DNA of 39,702 nucleotides from an uncultured Collinsella sp. (GCA_900757465.1 CAAENY010000048.1:1-39702), one strand, 5' to 3'. Numbered from the stretch's first letter, positions 7,638 through 16,391 are shown. The notes: a model not told the origin generated them from the sequence alone. Numbers and translations are program-made.

Positions 7638-8879
7638 ATGGGACTCTTGAAAGCTGGATTGGGAGCTGCCGGCGGCGTCATGGCCGACCAGTGGAAGGAA
7701 TTTATCTATTGCGAATCGATGCCCGCTGACGTCTTGGCCTGCAAGGGCAGTAAGCGCACCGGCGGCCGCAGCTCCAACACGCGCGGCGAGGACAACGTCA
7801 TCTCCAACGGCTCCGTCATCGCCGTCAACGACGGTCAGGGCATGCTCGTGGTGCAAAACGGTAAGATCATCGAGGTAGCGCTGGAGCCCGGCGAGTTCGT
7901 CTTTGACACCGGTAGCGAGCCGAGCGTCTTTAGCGGCAACCTGGGCGACTCCATCAAGGAGACGTTCGCCAATATCGGCAGCCGCTTTACCTTTGGCGGC
8001 GACGCGGGCAAGGACCAGCGCGTCTACTTCATCAACACCAAGGAGATCATCGGCAACAAGTACGGCACCGCCTCGCCCGTGCCCTTCCGCGTGGTCGACA
8101 ACAACATTGGCCTGGACGTCGACATCTCCGTGCGCTGCAACGGCGAGTATTCGTACCGCATCACCAACCCGCTGCTGTTCTACACCAACGTATGCGGCAA
8201 CGTGACCGATAGCTATACGCGCGACAAGATCGACAGCCAGCTTAAGTCCGAGCTGCTCACCGCCCTGCAGCCCGCCTTTGCCAAGATCTCGGAGATGGGC
8301 ATCCGCTACAGCGCCATCCCCGGCCACACCACCGAGCTCGCCCGCGCGCTCAACGAGGTTCTCTCTGCCGACTGGCGTGACCTGCGCGGCGTCGAGATCG
8401 TGAGCTTTGGCGTTAACTCCATCGCCGCCTCGCAAGAAGACGAGCAGATGATCAAGGATCTGCAGAAGGCAGCGGTCATGCGCGATCCCACCATGGCGGC
8501 CGCCAACATCGCCAGCGCCCAGAGCGACGCGATGCGTGCGGCAGCGGCCAACCCCAACGGCGCGATGGCAGGCTTTATGGGCATGGGCATGGCAGGCGGC
8601 ATGGGCGGCATGAACGCCAGCCAGCTGTTCGCCGCCGGCCAGGCACAGCAGCAGGCCGCCCCGCAGCCGGCTCCGGCACCCGCCCCCGCACCGGCTCCCA
8701 CCGCTGCACCCGCGGCCGGCACGTGGACCTGCAGCTGCGGCGCCACCAACACCGGCAAGTTCTGCTCCGAGTGCGGCAGTCCCGCGCCTGCCCCGGCGCC
8801 GGCCAAGTGGTTCTGCCCCAACTGCGGTAGCGAAAACGGCGGCAAGTTCTGCAGCAACTGCGGAACGCCCGGGCCCTAG
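7638..8879 (+). CDS. SPFH-domain protein with C-terminal zinc ribbons, YdjI-like
   Basis: A 413-residue YdjI/virion-core-like protein. The N-terminal segment QWKEFIYCESMPADVLACKG is typical of the family. An SPFH/band-7 core (about residues 40-270) includes VPFRVVDNNIGLDVDISVRC and ends in a helical region with ALNEVLSADWRDLRGVEIVSFG. A Gly/Met-rich stretch and an Ala-Pro linker lead to two zinc ribbons (CSCG/CSECG and CPNCGS/CSNCG). SPFH proteins form membrane-associated scaffolds; in B. subtilis YdjI is recruited to the membrane by its operon partners. The GAGAAAGGAAG site before the ATG supports the start, and the gene lies 48 nt after the YdjG-like gene, so joint action is likely. Confidence 0.85.
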   Translation: MGLLKAGLGAAGGVMADQWKEFIYCESMPADVLACKGSKRTGGRSSNTRGEDNVISNGSVIAVNDGQGMLVVQNGKIIEVALEPGEFVFDTGSEPSVFSGNLGDSIKETFANIGSRFTFGGDAGKDQRVYFINTKEIIGNKYGTASPVPFRVVDNNIGLDVDISVRCNGEYSYRITNPLLFYTNVCGNVTDSYTRDKIDSQLKSELLTALQPAFAKISEMGIRYSAIPGHTTELARALNEVLSADWRDLRGVEIVSFGVNSIAASQEDEQMIKDLQKAAVMRDPTMAAANIASAQSDAMRAAAANPNGAMAGFMGMGMAGGMGGMNASQLFAAGQAQQQAAPQPAPAPAPAPAPTAAPAAGTWTCSCGATNTGKFCSECGSPAPAPAPAKWFCPNCGSENGGKFCSNCGTPGP

Positions 8880-8959
8880 CCCCTCTATCTGGTAATTGGC
8901 GGGGGATCCGCCACCCCCGCATTTGCTTCTATGGGTTTCGTTCGATAAAGGAGGACACC

Positions 8960-9802
8960 ATGAAGACAACGTTCAAAAAGTCCGCGCTCGCATTCCTGAC
9001 ATGCGTCCTGGCGCTCGCCTTTGCCCTGACGGGCTGCAGCGGCGGCGGCAAAGACCCCAAGGCCAACTTTGTCGGCAGCTGGAAGCTCTCGGGTGGAACC
9101 ACGGAGGGCGAAGAGCTGACCGATGAGTATATGGATATGTTCGAGGAATGGGGCATCAGCTGCATCTTGGTCCTGGACGAAGACGGCACGGGCAGCCTCG
9201 ATTTGTTCTCCGAAGTTTCCGACCTAAAGTGGGAGGCCAAGGACGCTACCACCGCGAGTATCACCGTCGACAAGGAGACGACCGACGTGAAGCTCGAGGA
9301 CGGCAAGCTTGTCCTTGAGGACGGCGAGGACAAGCTCATCTTTAGCAAGTCCGATAAGGACCTATCCGGTACCGTGAAGAAGGATCGCGAGGCCGCCGAG
9401 AAGGAAGAGGAAGTCGAGGAGGCCGTCGAAGACGGCGATGTCCAGAGCGTCGAAATCTCCCCCGCCGTCACTGTCGCCGATGACGACCTGTGCACCATCA
9501 CCATCACCGAGAAGTTCCAGGACGACTGGGGCGACATCGGCTTTGTCGTCAACATCACCAACAAGAGCGACAAGGACCTGACCTTCTACGCCCCCACCGG
9601 CAAGACAAACGTCAACGGCACCATGAAGGAAGCCTGGTTCTCGGCCCACCTGATGCCCGGCACCAACGCCACCGAAGAGTTCACCTTCTCGAAGGGCACG
9701 CTTGACAGCTTCGACAGCCTAGTCAACACGACCATCGGCATCGACGCCTACCTGACCGATTCCTACGAGGACGTCGCCTCCTACAGCGCAACCATCGCGT
9801 AG
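8960..9802 (+). CDS. Putative lipoprotein with DUF4352/telokin-like C-terminal region
   Basis: A 280-residue secreted lipoprotein. The signal peptide MKTTFKKSALAFLTCVLALAF ends at the lipobox LTGC, and a flexible SGGGKD segment follows. The first half (about 30-140) has beta-strand repeats of the type ISCILVLDEDGTGSLDL and ATTASITVDK, as in small lipocalin-like surface domains. A charged Glu/Lys linker (about 140-160) leads to a second beta domain with FVVNITNKSDKDLTFY and WFSAHLMPGTNATEEF. The latter resembles DUF4352-type immunoglobulin-like domains of extracytoplasmic proteins; this is tentative. An AAAGGAGG site precedes the ATG. It follows the SPFH gene by 80 nt and may be the last gene of that operon, ending at the hairpin at 9856-9884. 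Confidence 0.8.
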   Translation: MKTTFKKSALAFLTCVLALAFALTGCSGGGKDPKANFVGSWKLSGGTTEGEELTDEYMDMFEEWGISCILVLDEDGTGSLDLFSEVSDLKWEAKDATTASITVDKETTDVKLEDGKLVLEDGEDKLIFSKSDKDLSGTVKKDREAAEKEEEVEEAVEDGDVQSVEISPAVTVADDDLCTITITEKFQDDWGDIGFVVNITNKSDKDLTFYAPTGKTNVNGTMKEAWFSAHLMPGTNATEEFTFSKGTLDSFDSLVNTTIGIDAYLTDSYEDVASYSATIA

Positions 9803-9855
9803 CGGCAGACATCGACGGCCGCGGATTGGCGGACACATCCGCGCACTTGCCAGGC

Positions 9856-9884
9856 GGGGCCGCAGGAGATAATCCTGCGGCCCC
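9856..9884. terminator. Hairpin between convergent genes
   Basis: Perfect 12-bp arms GGGGCCGCAGGA and TCCTGCGGCCCC around GATAA. It lies between the convergent lipoprotein and response-regulator genes and could end both transcripts. The following T-run (CGCTTT) is weak. Confidence 0.65.
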
Positions 9885-9912
9885 GTCGCTTTATGCCGAT
9901 GCGTAACGAGCG

Positions 9913-10533
9913 TTAGCGCTCCATGTTGGGAACGATGCTGCCCTCCGTTACTGCGCGCACGGCCAGGCGCATGATGTTGTCGTAGCCGGTCTTGTTGAGG
10001 ATCTCCGAGATGCGGCGTTTGATGGTTCCCTCGCTCATAAACAGCTCGGCCGCGATCTCGCGGCGGCTCTTGCCCTCGCAGGCAAGGCGCAAAATCGACA
10101 GCTCGACATCGTCGAGGGCCGCCGTGCCCGAAAAAATGCTCTCGGGCGGCTTGGGAAACGTGCAATAGCCCGCCAGCGTGGAGCGCATCACGGCGAACAG
10201 CTCGTCGATACCGACATTCTTGTACACAAAGCTGTCGACGCCCGCCTCGCGCGCCTGGTCCACAAAGGTGATCTCGGGCATACCCGTCATGATAATGACG
10301 CGGCACTCGGGCAGCCGCTCCTTGATGCGCGCCTCCGCCACGATGCCGTTTGAATCGTGTTCGGTGCACACGTCCATCAGTATCATGTCCGGGCGCTCCT
10401 TGAGCGCGGCACCCAAGGCCTCGGAGGCATCGGCGATGGCTGAAACAACGGTCATATCGGGCTGGTCGCCCACGGAACGCGCCAGGCTCTCGCGCAAGAT
10501 AGCCTGGTCTTCGACGATTAACACGCGGATCAT
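9913..10533 (-). CDS. NarL/LuxR-type response regulator
   Basis: A 206-residue two-component regulator. The receiver domain spans residues 1-120, with the acidic pair near residues 8-9 and the phospho-acceptor Asp54 in DMILMDVCTEHD. The conserved Thr is in IIMTGMPE and the Lys in FVYKN. The usual MPxxDG stretch after the Asp is altered to CTEHDSNG, so the beta3-alpha3 loop is divergent. A C-terminal LuxR HTH follows (LACEGKSRREIAAELFMSEGTIKRRISEIL). The start overlaps the stop of the kinase gene by 4 nt, so both are made from one mRNA and should form a pair. It is the last gene of the three-gene - strand operon; target genes are not evident. Confidence 0.9.
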   Translation of the reverse strand: MIRVLIVEDQAILRESLARSVGDQPDMTVVSAIADASEALGAALKERPDMILMDVCTEHDSNGIVAEARIKERLPECRVIIMTGMPEITFVDQAREAGVDSFVYKNVGIDELFAVMRSTLAGYCTFPKPPESIFSGTAALDDVELSILRLACEGKSRREIAAELFMSEGTIKRRISEILNKTGYDNIMRLAVRAVTEGSIVPNMER

Positions 10534-12029
10534 GAGCTTCTCCTTTGGACCGTGGCGTTGGAGGCGAGCGGGATGGACACCGTAAGCGTGAAGGGCGGGG
10601 CGGTGTGGACTTCCAGGCTGCCGCCCAGATTCTGTGCGACATGCCTCATACCAGGGATACCCGTTCCCTCGCGATACGATACGGGTGCAGGCGCGCCGTC
10701 GTTAGAAACGACCATCCGCGCAACAGCGCCGTCTTCCGACGTCTCCTGCCACAGGCGCACATGGACCCGATGCGCTTGCGCATGCTTGGTGGCATTGGTC
10801 GAGGCTTCGCGGATAATCTGCAGAAAGGCCGCGGCGACACGTGCGTCGCTTGGCAGCTCGCCCTCCACATCGATCTGCACGCTCACCAGACCAAAGGCAT
10901 GGACGATATCGCCCAGTTGCTCTGCCGGTTCGGTGTCGCCCCCGCTGCGCAGATCGGCAGCGATTGAGCGCAGCAGCGGGTCGATCCGCTCGAGTGACAC
11001 GTCATCCAGGCGTCCCTCCTCCAAATAACGATGGAGGATGGACAGGCGCTGCCCGATCACGTCGTGCACGCGAGCGCGTATACGCAGATAGGCCGCGTTG
11101 TCAGCAACTTTTTTGACTTCTTCGATCTGGGCTTGGAGCTCTTGGCCCGCAAGCTCAAGCAGGTGGTTGGCTTGCGCCAGGCGATCGTGAGCATGCGCAT
11201 ACTCTGTTACATCCAGACCGATAATGCGCTCGAAGAGGCGGCCCGAAACCATAACGTCATCGTGCACAAACAAGCGGATCTCGGCGGGAGAAACCTCGAC
11301 CACAACGCGCGCCTCACCAAAGCGGTCCAGATTAATGCGCACGCGGTTCTGGCTGCTTTCGGGCATTTGCATGCTGAGTTTACGCAGGTCGTTCCATGTA
11401 CCGCTCATATCGCCTAGGTCGGTGGGCATATGAAGCTCCACCAGGTTTTTGCGCATGCAGCGGTTCATGAGCAGCGGACGGCCCCTCGGGTCTAGATACA
11501 GGATGCCCACGGGAATCACGTTGATGGTCTCGATCGTCGAGAACATGGTGATATCCTCCTGGCGGTTACAGACGTCCATCAAGAGCGCCGCGATGGAGCG
11601 GAACAGGAAGAACGCTCCCCCTGCGATAAGGACAACGGTCCACGCCGAGCCCATGGCAAAAACCACCGGTGGTGTAACGGCGACAACAAGCAGCAGCTCG
11701 ACCAGCATAACGGGGCGACGATAGTGCACCATAAGTACCACGCCATAGGCAAAGATCACGGCATTCAGCCACAACGCTCCGCCCATTGCCCTGGCGCAAA
11801 CGTCAAGCGGCGCCACCAGATACGAGCCAGACGACGCGAATAAGATGAGCGCCGAAATCATCAGGTGAAGCACGAGGCTCGCCTCGTAGGCGCAAACCGC
11901 CTTACGGTTATAGGACGAGCGGCGCGATGCGATGAGCGGGACGTGGATCGTCTGCAGACACGCAGCCAGGGCAAAGACAACATCGAGCGCAACGATTTGG
12001 GGAAGGATGAGCGAAATCGTCATCGTCAC
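10530..12029 (-). CDS. Sensor histidine kinase (HisKA_3-like)
   Basis: A 499-residue membrane sensor kinase. Five or six hydrophobic helices fill residues 5-155. A PAS-like segment follows (ETINVIPVGILYLDPRGRPL, about 167-275), then a coiled coil at 280-315. The H-box is RARVHDVIGQRL, with His322 as the phosphorylated residue. The ATPase N-box is REASTNATKHAQAH and the G-box is GTGIPGMRHVAQNLGG. The domain type fits kinases that partner NarL-type regulators, and such a regulator is encoded next with a 4-nt overlap. The gene also overlaps by 4 nt with the upstream 7-TM protein, suggesting that the latter supplies sensing or modulates the kinase. Signal unknown. Confidence 0.9.
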   Translation of the reverse strand: MTMTISLILPQIVALDVVFALAACLQTIHVPLIASRRSSYNRKAVCAYEASLVLHLMISALILFASSGSYLVAPLDVCARAMGGALWLNAVIFAYGVVLMVHYRRPVMLVELLLVVAVTPPVVFAMGSAWTVVLIAGGAFFLFRSIAALLMDVCNRQEDITMFSTIETINVIPVGILYLDPRGRPLLMNRCMRKNLVELHMPTDLGDMSGTWNDLRKLSMQMPESSQNRVRINLDRFGEARVVVEVSPAEIRLFVHDDVMVSGRLFERIIGLDVTEYAHAHDRLAQANHLLELAGQELQAQIEEVKKVADNAAYLRIRARVHDVIGQRLSILHRYLEEGRLDDVSLERIDPLLRSIAADLRSGGDTEPAEQLGDIVHAFGLVSVQIDVEGELPSDARVAAAFLQIIREASTNATKHAQAHRVHVRLWQETSEDGAVARMVVSNDGAPAPVSYREGTGIPGMRHVAQNLGGSLEVHTAPPFTLTVSIPLASNATVQRRSS

Positions 12030-13909
12030 TCACCCGCCCTCGGCATCAACACAATCATACGCAACTGGCCGGGCTCGCCCTCAAGGCGGTATGCCACGTT
12101 GCGCCCTTGCAGAGCGCTTTCGAGCTCTTGCGCGGCAGGTGTCTGCGAAAGATCTGCATCATCGTTGGAAAAAAGCGCGGCACGCAGCTCGACACTGCAT
12201 CGGTCATGATCGCCCAAGTGATACATAAGCGCCGGATGGTCGGTGGTGTAGGCAAAAAACGCAAAGTCATACACGCAGTCGTACAGAGCGCTTACCGTAC
12301 TGGCGTGCATCGGGCGCCGTATGGCGATAATCGAGGCGCAATCGACATCGATGGTGCGCAGGTCGCTTGCAAGCTCGTTGGCAATGAGCTGAATGCGGTC
12401 GCGATCAAAACCGCTCTCCCCATGCTGTGCCAACGTGAGCGACCCCTTGCGCTTGCAATAGGCGACGAGCATCTTTGCGCGCTGCAGCATGCGGTAACGC
12501 TCGTGCGAAGACGCCTCGTCGGTCAACGGCGGCAGCGAGCTCAGCAGGTCGTACATCCCTTCGAGCGCGCGGGCAATCGCCTGGTCCACGTCTTGGACCA
12601 GCAAGGTCTCGGCCTCTTGATCTGCCAGGTGCGTCTTAAGGTCGTAGTCGGCGGCGAGCAGCTCGTTTTGACGCTGCAGCTCCATGCGACGGTGTGCCAG
12701 TTCACGGTTAAGCTCGTTGAGATCCGACACGTCTTGGGCAAGCAGGGCCGATCCGCCCAGCAGTGGAAAGGCTCGGTAAATTACATCGGGATTGGACTTC
12801 ACGGCAAAGGTATGGGCATGCCCGTGTTCCTGGGCTCGCAGCTCTTCGCACACGCCCGCCGGCATTGGCTTTGACACCGGCGTGGCATAGACCTCCTGCA
12901 GGTCGCGCGTTAGAACTTTGAGGTCGAGCGGCAAGGTGTCGAAGATGCCGGCGATGTCGTGATACGACGGAATGACACCGCAATCGAGACAGATTTCCAT
13001 CGCCACCACGCACAGGACGCAATAGACGAGCGAAAAGTTGAGCCTCCATGCCCAGGGCACGCGCAACGCATACGAGATGGCAAAGAATGCGCCACCCAGC
13101 AGTACGAGCGCCGCCGTGCCCGAGAAACGCTGGATGCGAAAGGACGAGGACCGACCAACCAGGATAAAAAAGGCCACGAAGTCAAAGGCCGTCCACACGA
13201 GGACGGCGAAATAACCCCAGCCGTATGTGTAATCGTTGCTCCAGGTGTCGCTTGCGCGGTCGAAGCGGAAGACCTGCTGGTGAAAATCGTTGGTGAGCAC
13301 AAATCCGATAAGCAGGATGGCCACAATCCACAGCGCAGCGCAGTAGCGGCGACCCAGGCGGTGTTGCTCCAGGCCCGCAAGGCGCAGACCGCACAACTGG
13401 TAGAGCAGCGGAATGAGCGTCATGGGCACGTAGTACAGGTACCACAGCACGGTGGCATAGAACGGCGTGAACGACTTGTACTTCAGAATGACTTCGATCA
13501 TCCACAGGGCGCAGATGGTGGCGATGGCAACAAGGCGGCGGCGCAACACATAGTCCAAACAGCGCAGATAGACCGATACGCCCCAGATCGAAAATATAAT
13601 TGCGGCGACAAGCAGCGGGAGAGAGCTCGAATGGACGAGCGCATCCACGACCTCTTCGGACACCTCGCTATAGACGGGCACGGCGTTAGAAAGCTTGGGG
13701 TCGGAGGCGAACAGCGCCGGCAAGACTGCCAGAAGCATGAGGAACAGCGCGGTGATGGCGCCGGCGATAGCAAAGACGCGGTGGCGGTACACCTGATGTG
13801 TTATGCCAACAAGGAATCGCGGCATGGCGAAGAGCCTGCCGCCCCTGGGATCCGCCACGGGGGCGGATCGGGCGGCCGCGTGGCCGATATGTCGCTCGCG
13901 GGTACCCAT
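12026..13909 (-). CDS. 7-TM sensor protein with degenerate histidine-kinase region
   Basis: About 627 residues from the chosen start at 13909. An ATG at 13825 (MPRFLVGITHQVYRHR) is the alternative; neither has a strong ribosome site, and TACACT lies 9 nt before the first, so a near-leaderless mRNA is possible. Seven or eight hydrophobic helices fill the first half, resembling the histidine-kinase N-terminal 7TM region (PF16927 type). A coiled coil follows (LNELNRELAHRRMELQRQNE). The C-terminal part has the size of a kinase core, but no H-box, N-box or glycine-rich box could be found, so it is probably catalytically dead. The 4-nt overlap with the active kinase downstream suggests a sensory partner in the same signalling complex. 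Confidence 0.75.
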   Translation of the reverse strand: MGTRERHIGHAAARSAPVADPRGGRLFAMPRFLVGITHQVYRHRVFAIAGAITALFLMLLAVLPALFASDPKLSNAVPVYSEVSEEVVDALVHSSSLPLLVAAIIFSIWGVSVYLRCLDYVLRRRLVAIATICALWMIEVILKYKSFTPFYATVLWYLYYVPMTLIPLLYQLCGLRLAGLEQHRLGRRYCAALWIVAILLIGFVLTNDFHQQVFRFDRASDTWSNDYTYGWGYFAVLVWTAFDFVAFFILVGRSSSFRIQRFSGTAALVLLGGAFFAISYALRVPWAWRLNFSLVYCVLCVVAMEICLDCGVIPSYHDIAGIFDTLPLDLKVLTRDLQEVYATPVSKPMPAGVCEELRAQEHGHAHTFAVKSNPDVIYRAFPLLGGSALLAQDVSDLNELNRELAHRRMELQRQNELLAADYDLKTHLADQEAETLLVQDVDQAIARALEGMYDLLSSLPPLTDEASSHERYRMLQRAKMLVAYCKRKGSLTLAQHGESGFDRDRIQLIANELASDLRTIDVDCASIIAIRRPMHASTVSALYDCVYDFAFFAYTTDHPALMYHLGDHDRCSVELRAALFSNDDADLSQTPAAQELESALQGRNVAYRLEGEPGQLRMIVLMPRAGE

Positions 13910-13976
13910 AGTGCTTTTAGTGTACCGACAGATGGGTCGAAAAAGCGGGCCGCATGTCCCAAAATCCGCAGACGGC

Positions 13977-14015
13977 AAGGCGCCCGGCAAGCATTAACTG
14001 CTCGCCGGGCGCCTT
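13977..14015 (-). terminator. Terminator-like hairpin after the glucosidase gene
   Basis: Perfect 12-bp arms AAGGCGCCCGGC and GCCGGGCGCCTT around a 15-nt loop, 37 nt beyond the stop at 14052. No T-run follows on the - strand, so it may only stabilise the 3' end. Confidence 0.5.
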
Positions 14016-14051
14016 GGTCAGGAGGCTATGAAGTTGAGTGTGTCAGCTTCC

Positions 14052-15482
14052 TTAGGAAAGGTCCTCACCATTAGAAGCAATAACTTTCTTGTACCAGTCG
14101 AAGCTCTTCTTTTTGGAGCGCTTGAGGGTGCCGTTGCCGGCGTCGTCGCGATCCACATAGATAAAGCCGTAGCGCTTGGACATCTCGCCCGTACCGGCGG
14201 ATACCAGGTCGATCGGGCCCCAGGTGGTGTAGCCCAGCAGGTCAACGCCGTCCTCGGTCACCGCATCGCGCATCGCGGCAATATGCTGACGCAGGAAGTC
14301 GATACGGTAGTCGTCGTTGATGGAACCGTCCTCTTCGACAACATCCTTGGCGCCCAGACCGTTCTCAACCACAAACAGCGGCTTCTGATAACGATCGTAC
14401 AGGTCGTTGAGCGTAATGCGGAAGCCCAGCGGATCGATGGCCCAGCCCCACTGGCTCTCCTGAAGGTAGGGGTTCTTGGCGCCGGCGAAGGCATTGCCCT
14501 GGGTGCGCTCGACATCGGGGTTATCGGCACCGGCGGAGCAACGGGTGCTGTAATAGCTAAAGCTGATGAAGTCGACGGTGTTGGCGGCCAGGATCTCGCG
14601 GTCCTCGTCGGTCATGCCCACATCGATGCCCAGACGCTCGAGCTTCTTGACGGCATAGGCCGGGTAGTAGCCACGGCTCTGAACGTCGACGAAGAAGTAA
14701 TTGTCCTGATTGTCGAGCTGCGCCTGGCGCACATCGCCCGGACGGCAGCTGTAGGGGTAGTAGCTACCTGCGGCGAGCATGCAGCCGATCTTGGCCTCGG
14801 GGTCGATCTCGTGAGCGATCTTGGTTGCCCAAGCGCTGGCAACGAGCTCGTTGTGGGCGGCCAGATACTCGACGGCCTCCCTGTTCTCGCCTTCCTCAAA
14901 GACCAGACCGGCACCCATAAACGGCAGGTGCAGAATCATATTGATCTCGTTGAAGGTAAGCCAGTACTTCACCAGGCCCTTGTAGCGGGTGAAAATCGTG
15001 GTCGCGAGGTTCTTGTAGAAGTCGATGAGCTTGCGGTTGCGCCAGCCGCCGTACTCCTTGATGAGGTGAATCGGACAGTCGAAGTGCGTGATGGTCACGA
15101 GCGGCTCGATGCCGTGCGCCTGACACTCGCGGAACACGTCCTCGTAGAAGGCCAGGCCAGCCTCGTTGGGCTCGGTCTCGTCGCCGTTGGGGAAGATGCG
15201 GGTCCACGCCAGGCTCATGCGGAAGGTCTTAAAGCCCATCTCGGCAAAGAGGGCGATGTCCTCCTTGTAGTGGTGGTAGAAATCGATGCCGGTCTGCGCG
15301 GGGTAGTAATAGCCGTCCTCGAAGTCGAGCATTTTACGCTGGCCGGAGACCACCGCATAGCGCTCGGGGCCGTGCGGAGCCACGTCCACGTTGGCAAGGC
15401 CGCGGCCGTCCACGTTGTAGGCGCCCTCGCACTGGTTAGCAGCCGTCGCGCCGCCCCACAGGAAGTCATTACGGAAAGCCAT
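14052..15482 (-). CDS. 6-phospho-beta-glucosidase, GH1
   Basis: Hydrolyses PTS-imported beta-glucosides such as phosphorylated cellobiose or aryl-glucosides in the cytoplasm, releasing glucose 6-phosphate. The 476-residue length is usual for GH1. The acid/base Glu179 lies in WLTFNEIN and the nucleophile Glu373 in LFVVENGLG. The C-terminal segment MSKRYGFIYVDRDD carries the Ser-Lys-Tyr set that binds the sugar phosphate in the 6-phospho subfamily (BglA/AscB type). The N terminus MAFRNDFLWGGATAANQCEG is typical. AAAGGA precedes the ATG. It appears monocistronic, with no permease beside it, and carries a 60-nt element upstream that is shared with the PTS EIIA gene, which suggests common control. 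Confidence 0.93.
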   Translation of the reverse strand: MAFRNDFLWGGATAANQCEGAYNVDGRGLANVDVAPHGPERYAVVSGQRKMLDFEDGYYYPAQTGIDFYHHYKEDIALFAEMGFKTFRMSLAWTRIFPNGDETEPNEAGLAFYEDVFRECQAHGIEPLVTITHFDCPIHLIKEYGGWRNRKLIDFYKNLATTIFTRYKGLVKYWLTFNEINMILHLPFMGAGLVFEEGENREAVEYLAAHNELVASAWATKIAHEIDPEAKIGCMLAAGSYYPYSCRPGDVRQAQLDNQDNYFFVDVQSRGYYPAYAVKKLERLGIDVGMTDEDREILAANTVDFISFSYYSTRCSAGADNPDVERTQGNAFAGAKNPYLQESQWGWAIDPLGFRITLNDLYDRYQKPLFVVENGLGAKDVVEEDGSINDDYRIDFLRQHIAAMRDAVTEDGVDLLGYTTWGPIDLVSAGTGEMSKRYGFIYVDRDDAGNGTLKRSKKKSFDWYKKVIASNGEDLS

Positions 15483-15562
15483 GCATCAATCCTTTCGCAC
15501 GCTGTTGTCATAGGCTCAGTATCCCTGCAAACAACGTGTCGCTCAACGGCAACGACGTAGGC

Positions 15563-15622
15563 CGATACTTCTTTTCGCGCGCGGGTGCTCGGCAGCCGCC
15601 CCGTCTGACACTTTTTGATACC
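15563..15622 (-). repeat. 60-nt upstream element, copy 2
   Basis: Partner of 1876-1935, with identical outer blocks (CGATACTTCTTTTCGC and TGACACTT..TGATACC). It lies about 80 nt upstream of the GH1 start, in the same orientation relative to the downstream - strand gene as copy 1. Confidence 0.55.
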
Positions 15623-15629
15623 CGCCCGC

Positions 15630-15672
15630 CCAATCCACCACAAAGGGGACAGGCACCTTTGTGGTGGATTGG
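15630..15672. repeat. Perfect palindrome with GGGGAC core
   Basis: 17-nt arms CCAATCCACCACAAAGG and CCTTTGTGGTGGATTGG around GGACAGGCA. It is the longest-stemmed member of the GGGGAC hairpin family seen here, next to the 60-nt element. Confidence 0.7.
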
Positions 15673-15682
15673 GGGCGGTTTG

Positions 15683-15737
15683 TCTCGATCTGTAACAGGT
15701 AGAGACGATTTAGCCCGCTAGATGTTACAGATCGAGA
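15683..15737 (-). repeat. Inverted repeat 3' of the DUF4867 gene
   Basis: 14-nt perfect arms TCTCGATCTGTAAC and GTTACAGATCGAGA separated by 27 nt. It begins 10 nt after the stop codon at 15747. There is no T-run, so it is a 3'-UTR hairpin or repeat, and termination is not established. Confidence 0.6.
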
Positions 15738-15746
15738 TGGAAGATT

Positions 15747-16391
15747 CTAGTCGCAGGCGATGTCGAGGTTCTTGCCGATGAGGCCTACGTAGCCGCCCTC
15801 GGCAGCCTTGGGGCTGTCAGCGTGGCAGAGGACCCACTTGTCGGCCTTCCAGTAGCAGTAGCTGTCGCCAGCCGCGGACATGTCGGCCGCAGCCTCGGGG
15901 CGCGGGCCGTTGGTGCCCGCCGGCAGCGCCACCATCACCTGGAAGCCGCCGTCGTCGACCATGCACGGCGTGTAGTGGAGCGTGGTGTTGAAAACCTCGA
16001 CAACCTTGCCCGCCGGCACGCGGAACGCCTTGACGCACGCGGTATCGAGCTTGCCGTCCTCGATCTCCCAGCGATGCGCCACGAGCAGGATAAAGTCGCG
16101 GGCGCCCAGGTTAAACTCGCTGGCACGGTGATACTCCAGGCAGTTGAGCTGCGTGTTGTGGCCGTTGCACCAGCCCAGTTGGAAGGGGCGGCCGCCAAAC
16201 ATGAGAAAGCCCAGTTTATCGGCATCCTTGGCGCCCTCGAGCTCCGGCGCACTTGCTACGTACTTGCTGCCCTCGGGAATGGGCGTGGCAGAGAGCGCCT
16301 CGAGCACGGGCGACGTGAGCTCGGACGAAACGTCATCCCAAACGTTGCCATAGGATTTGAACTCGGGATCGTTGACAGAGTAGATATGCAT
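15747..16391 (-). CDS. DUF4867-family protein
   Basis: A 214-residue cytoplasmic protein. It begins MHIYSVNDPEFKSYG and contains LGWCNGHNTQLNCLEYHRASEFNLG, the signature region by which the DUF4867 family is recognised, followed by cupin-like beta strands (FRVPAGKVVEVFNTTLHYTPC). DUF4867 members are often found in carbohydrate-use clusters and may be sugar-binding or isomerase-like, but no reaction is established. The ATG at 16391 is preferred over the GTG at 16397 because AGGAG lies 5 nt before it. An inverted repeat at 16401-16426 covers the leader and could be a repressor site. Its neighbours are the glucosidase and luxS, with no operon link to either. Confidence 0.8.
   Translation of the reverse strand: MHIYSVNDPEFKSYGNVWDDVSSELTSPVLEALSATPIPEGSKYVASAPELEGAKDADKLGFLMFGGRPFQLGWCNGHNTQLNCLEYHRASEFNLGARDFILLVAHRWEIEDGKLDTACVKAFRVPAGKVVEVFNTTLHYTPCMVDDGGFQVMVALPAGTNGPRPEAAADMSAAGDSYCYWKADKWVLCHADSPKAAEGGYVGLIGKNLDIACD

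Noticed and set aside
6615..8969. 784-codon open frame on the - strand opposite the zinc-ribbon and SPFH genes
   Set aside because: It is antisense to genes with clear domains, its composition (Gly, Val, Asp, His) is that of a reversed GC-rich coding frame, and no domain is visible.
14028..15560. 510-codon + strand frame opposite the GH1 gene
   Set aside because: The GH1 gene has both catalytic Glu motifs and a ribosome site; the opposite frame shows no motif.
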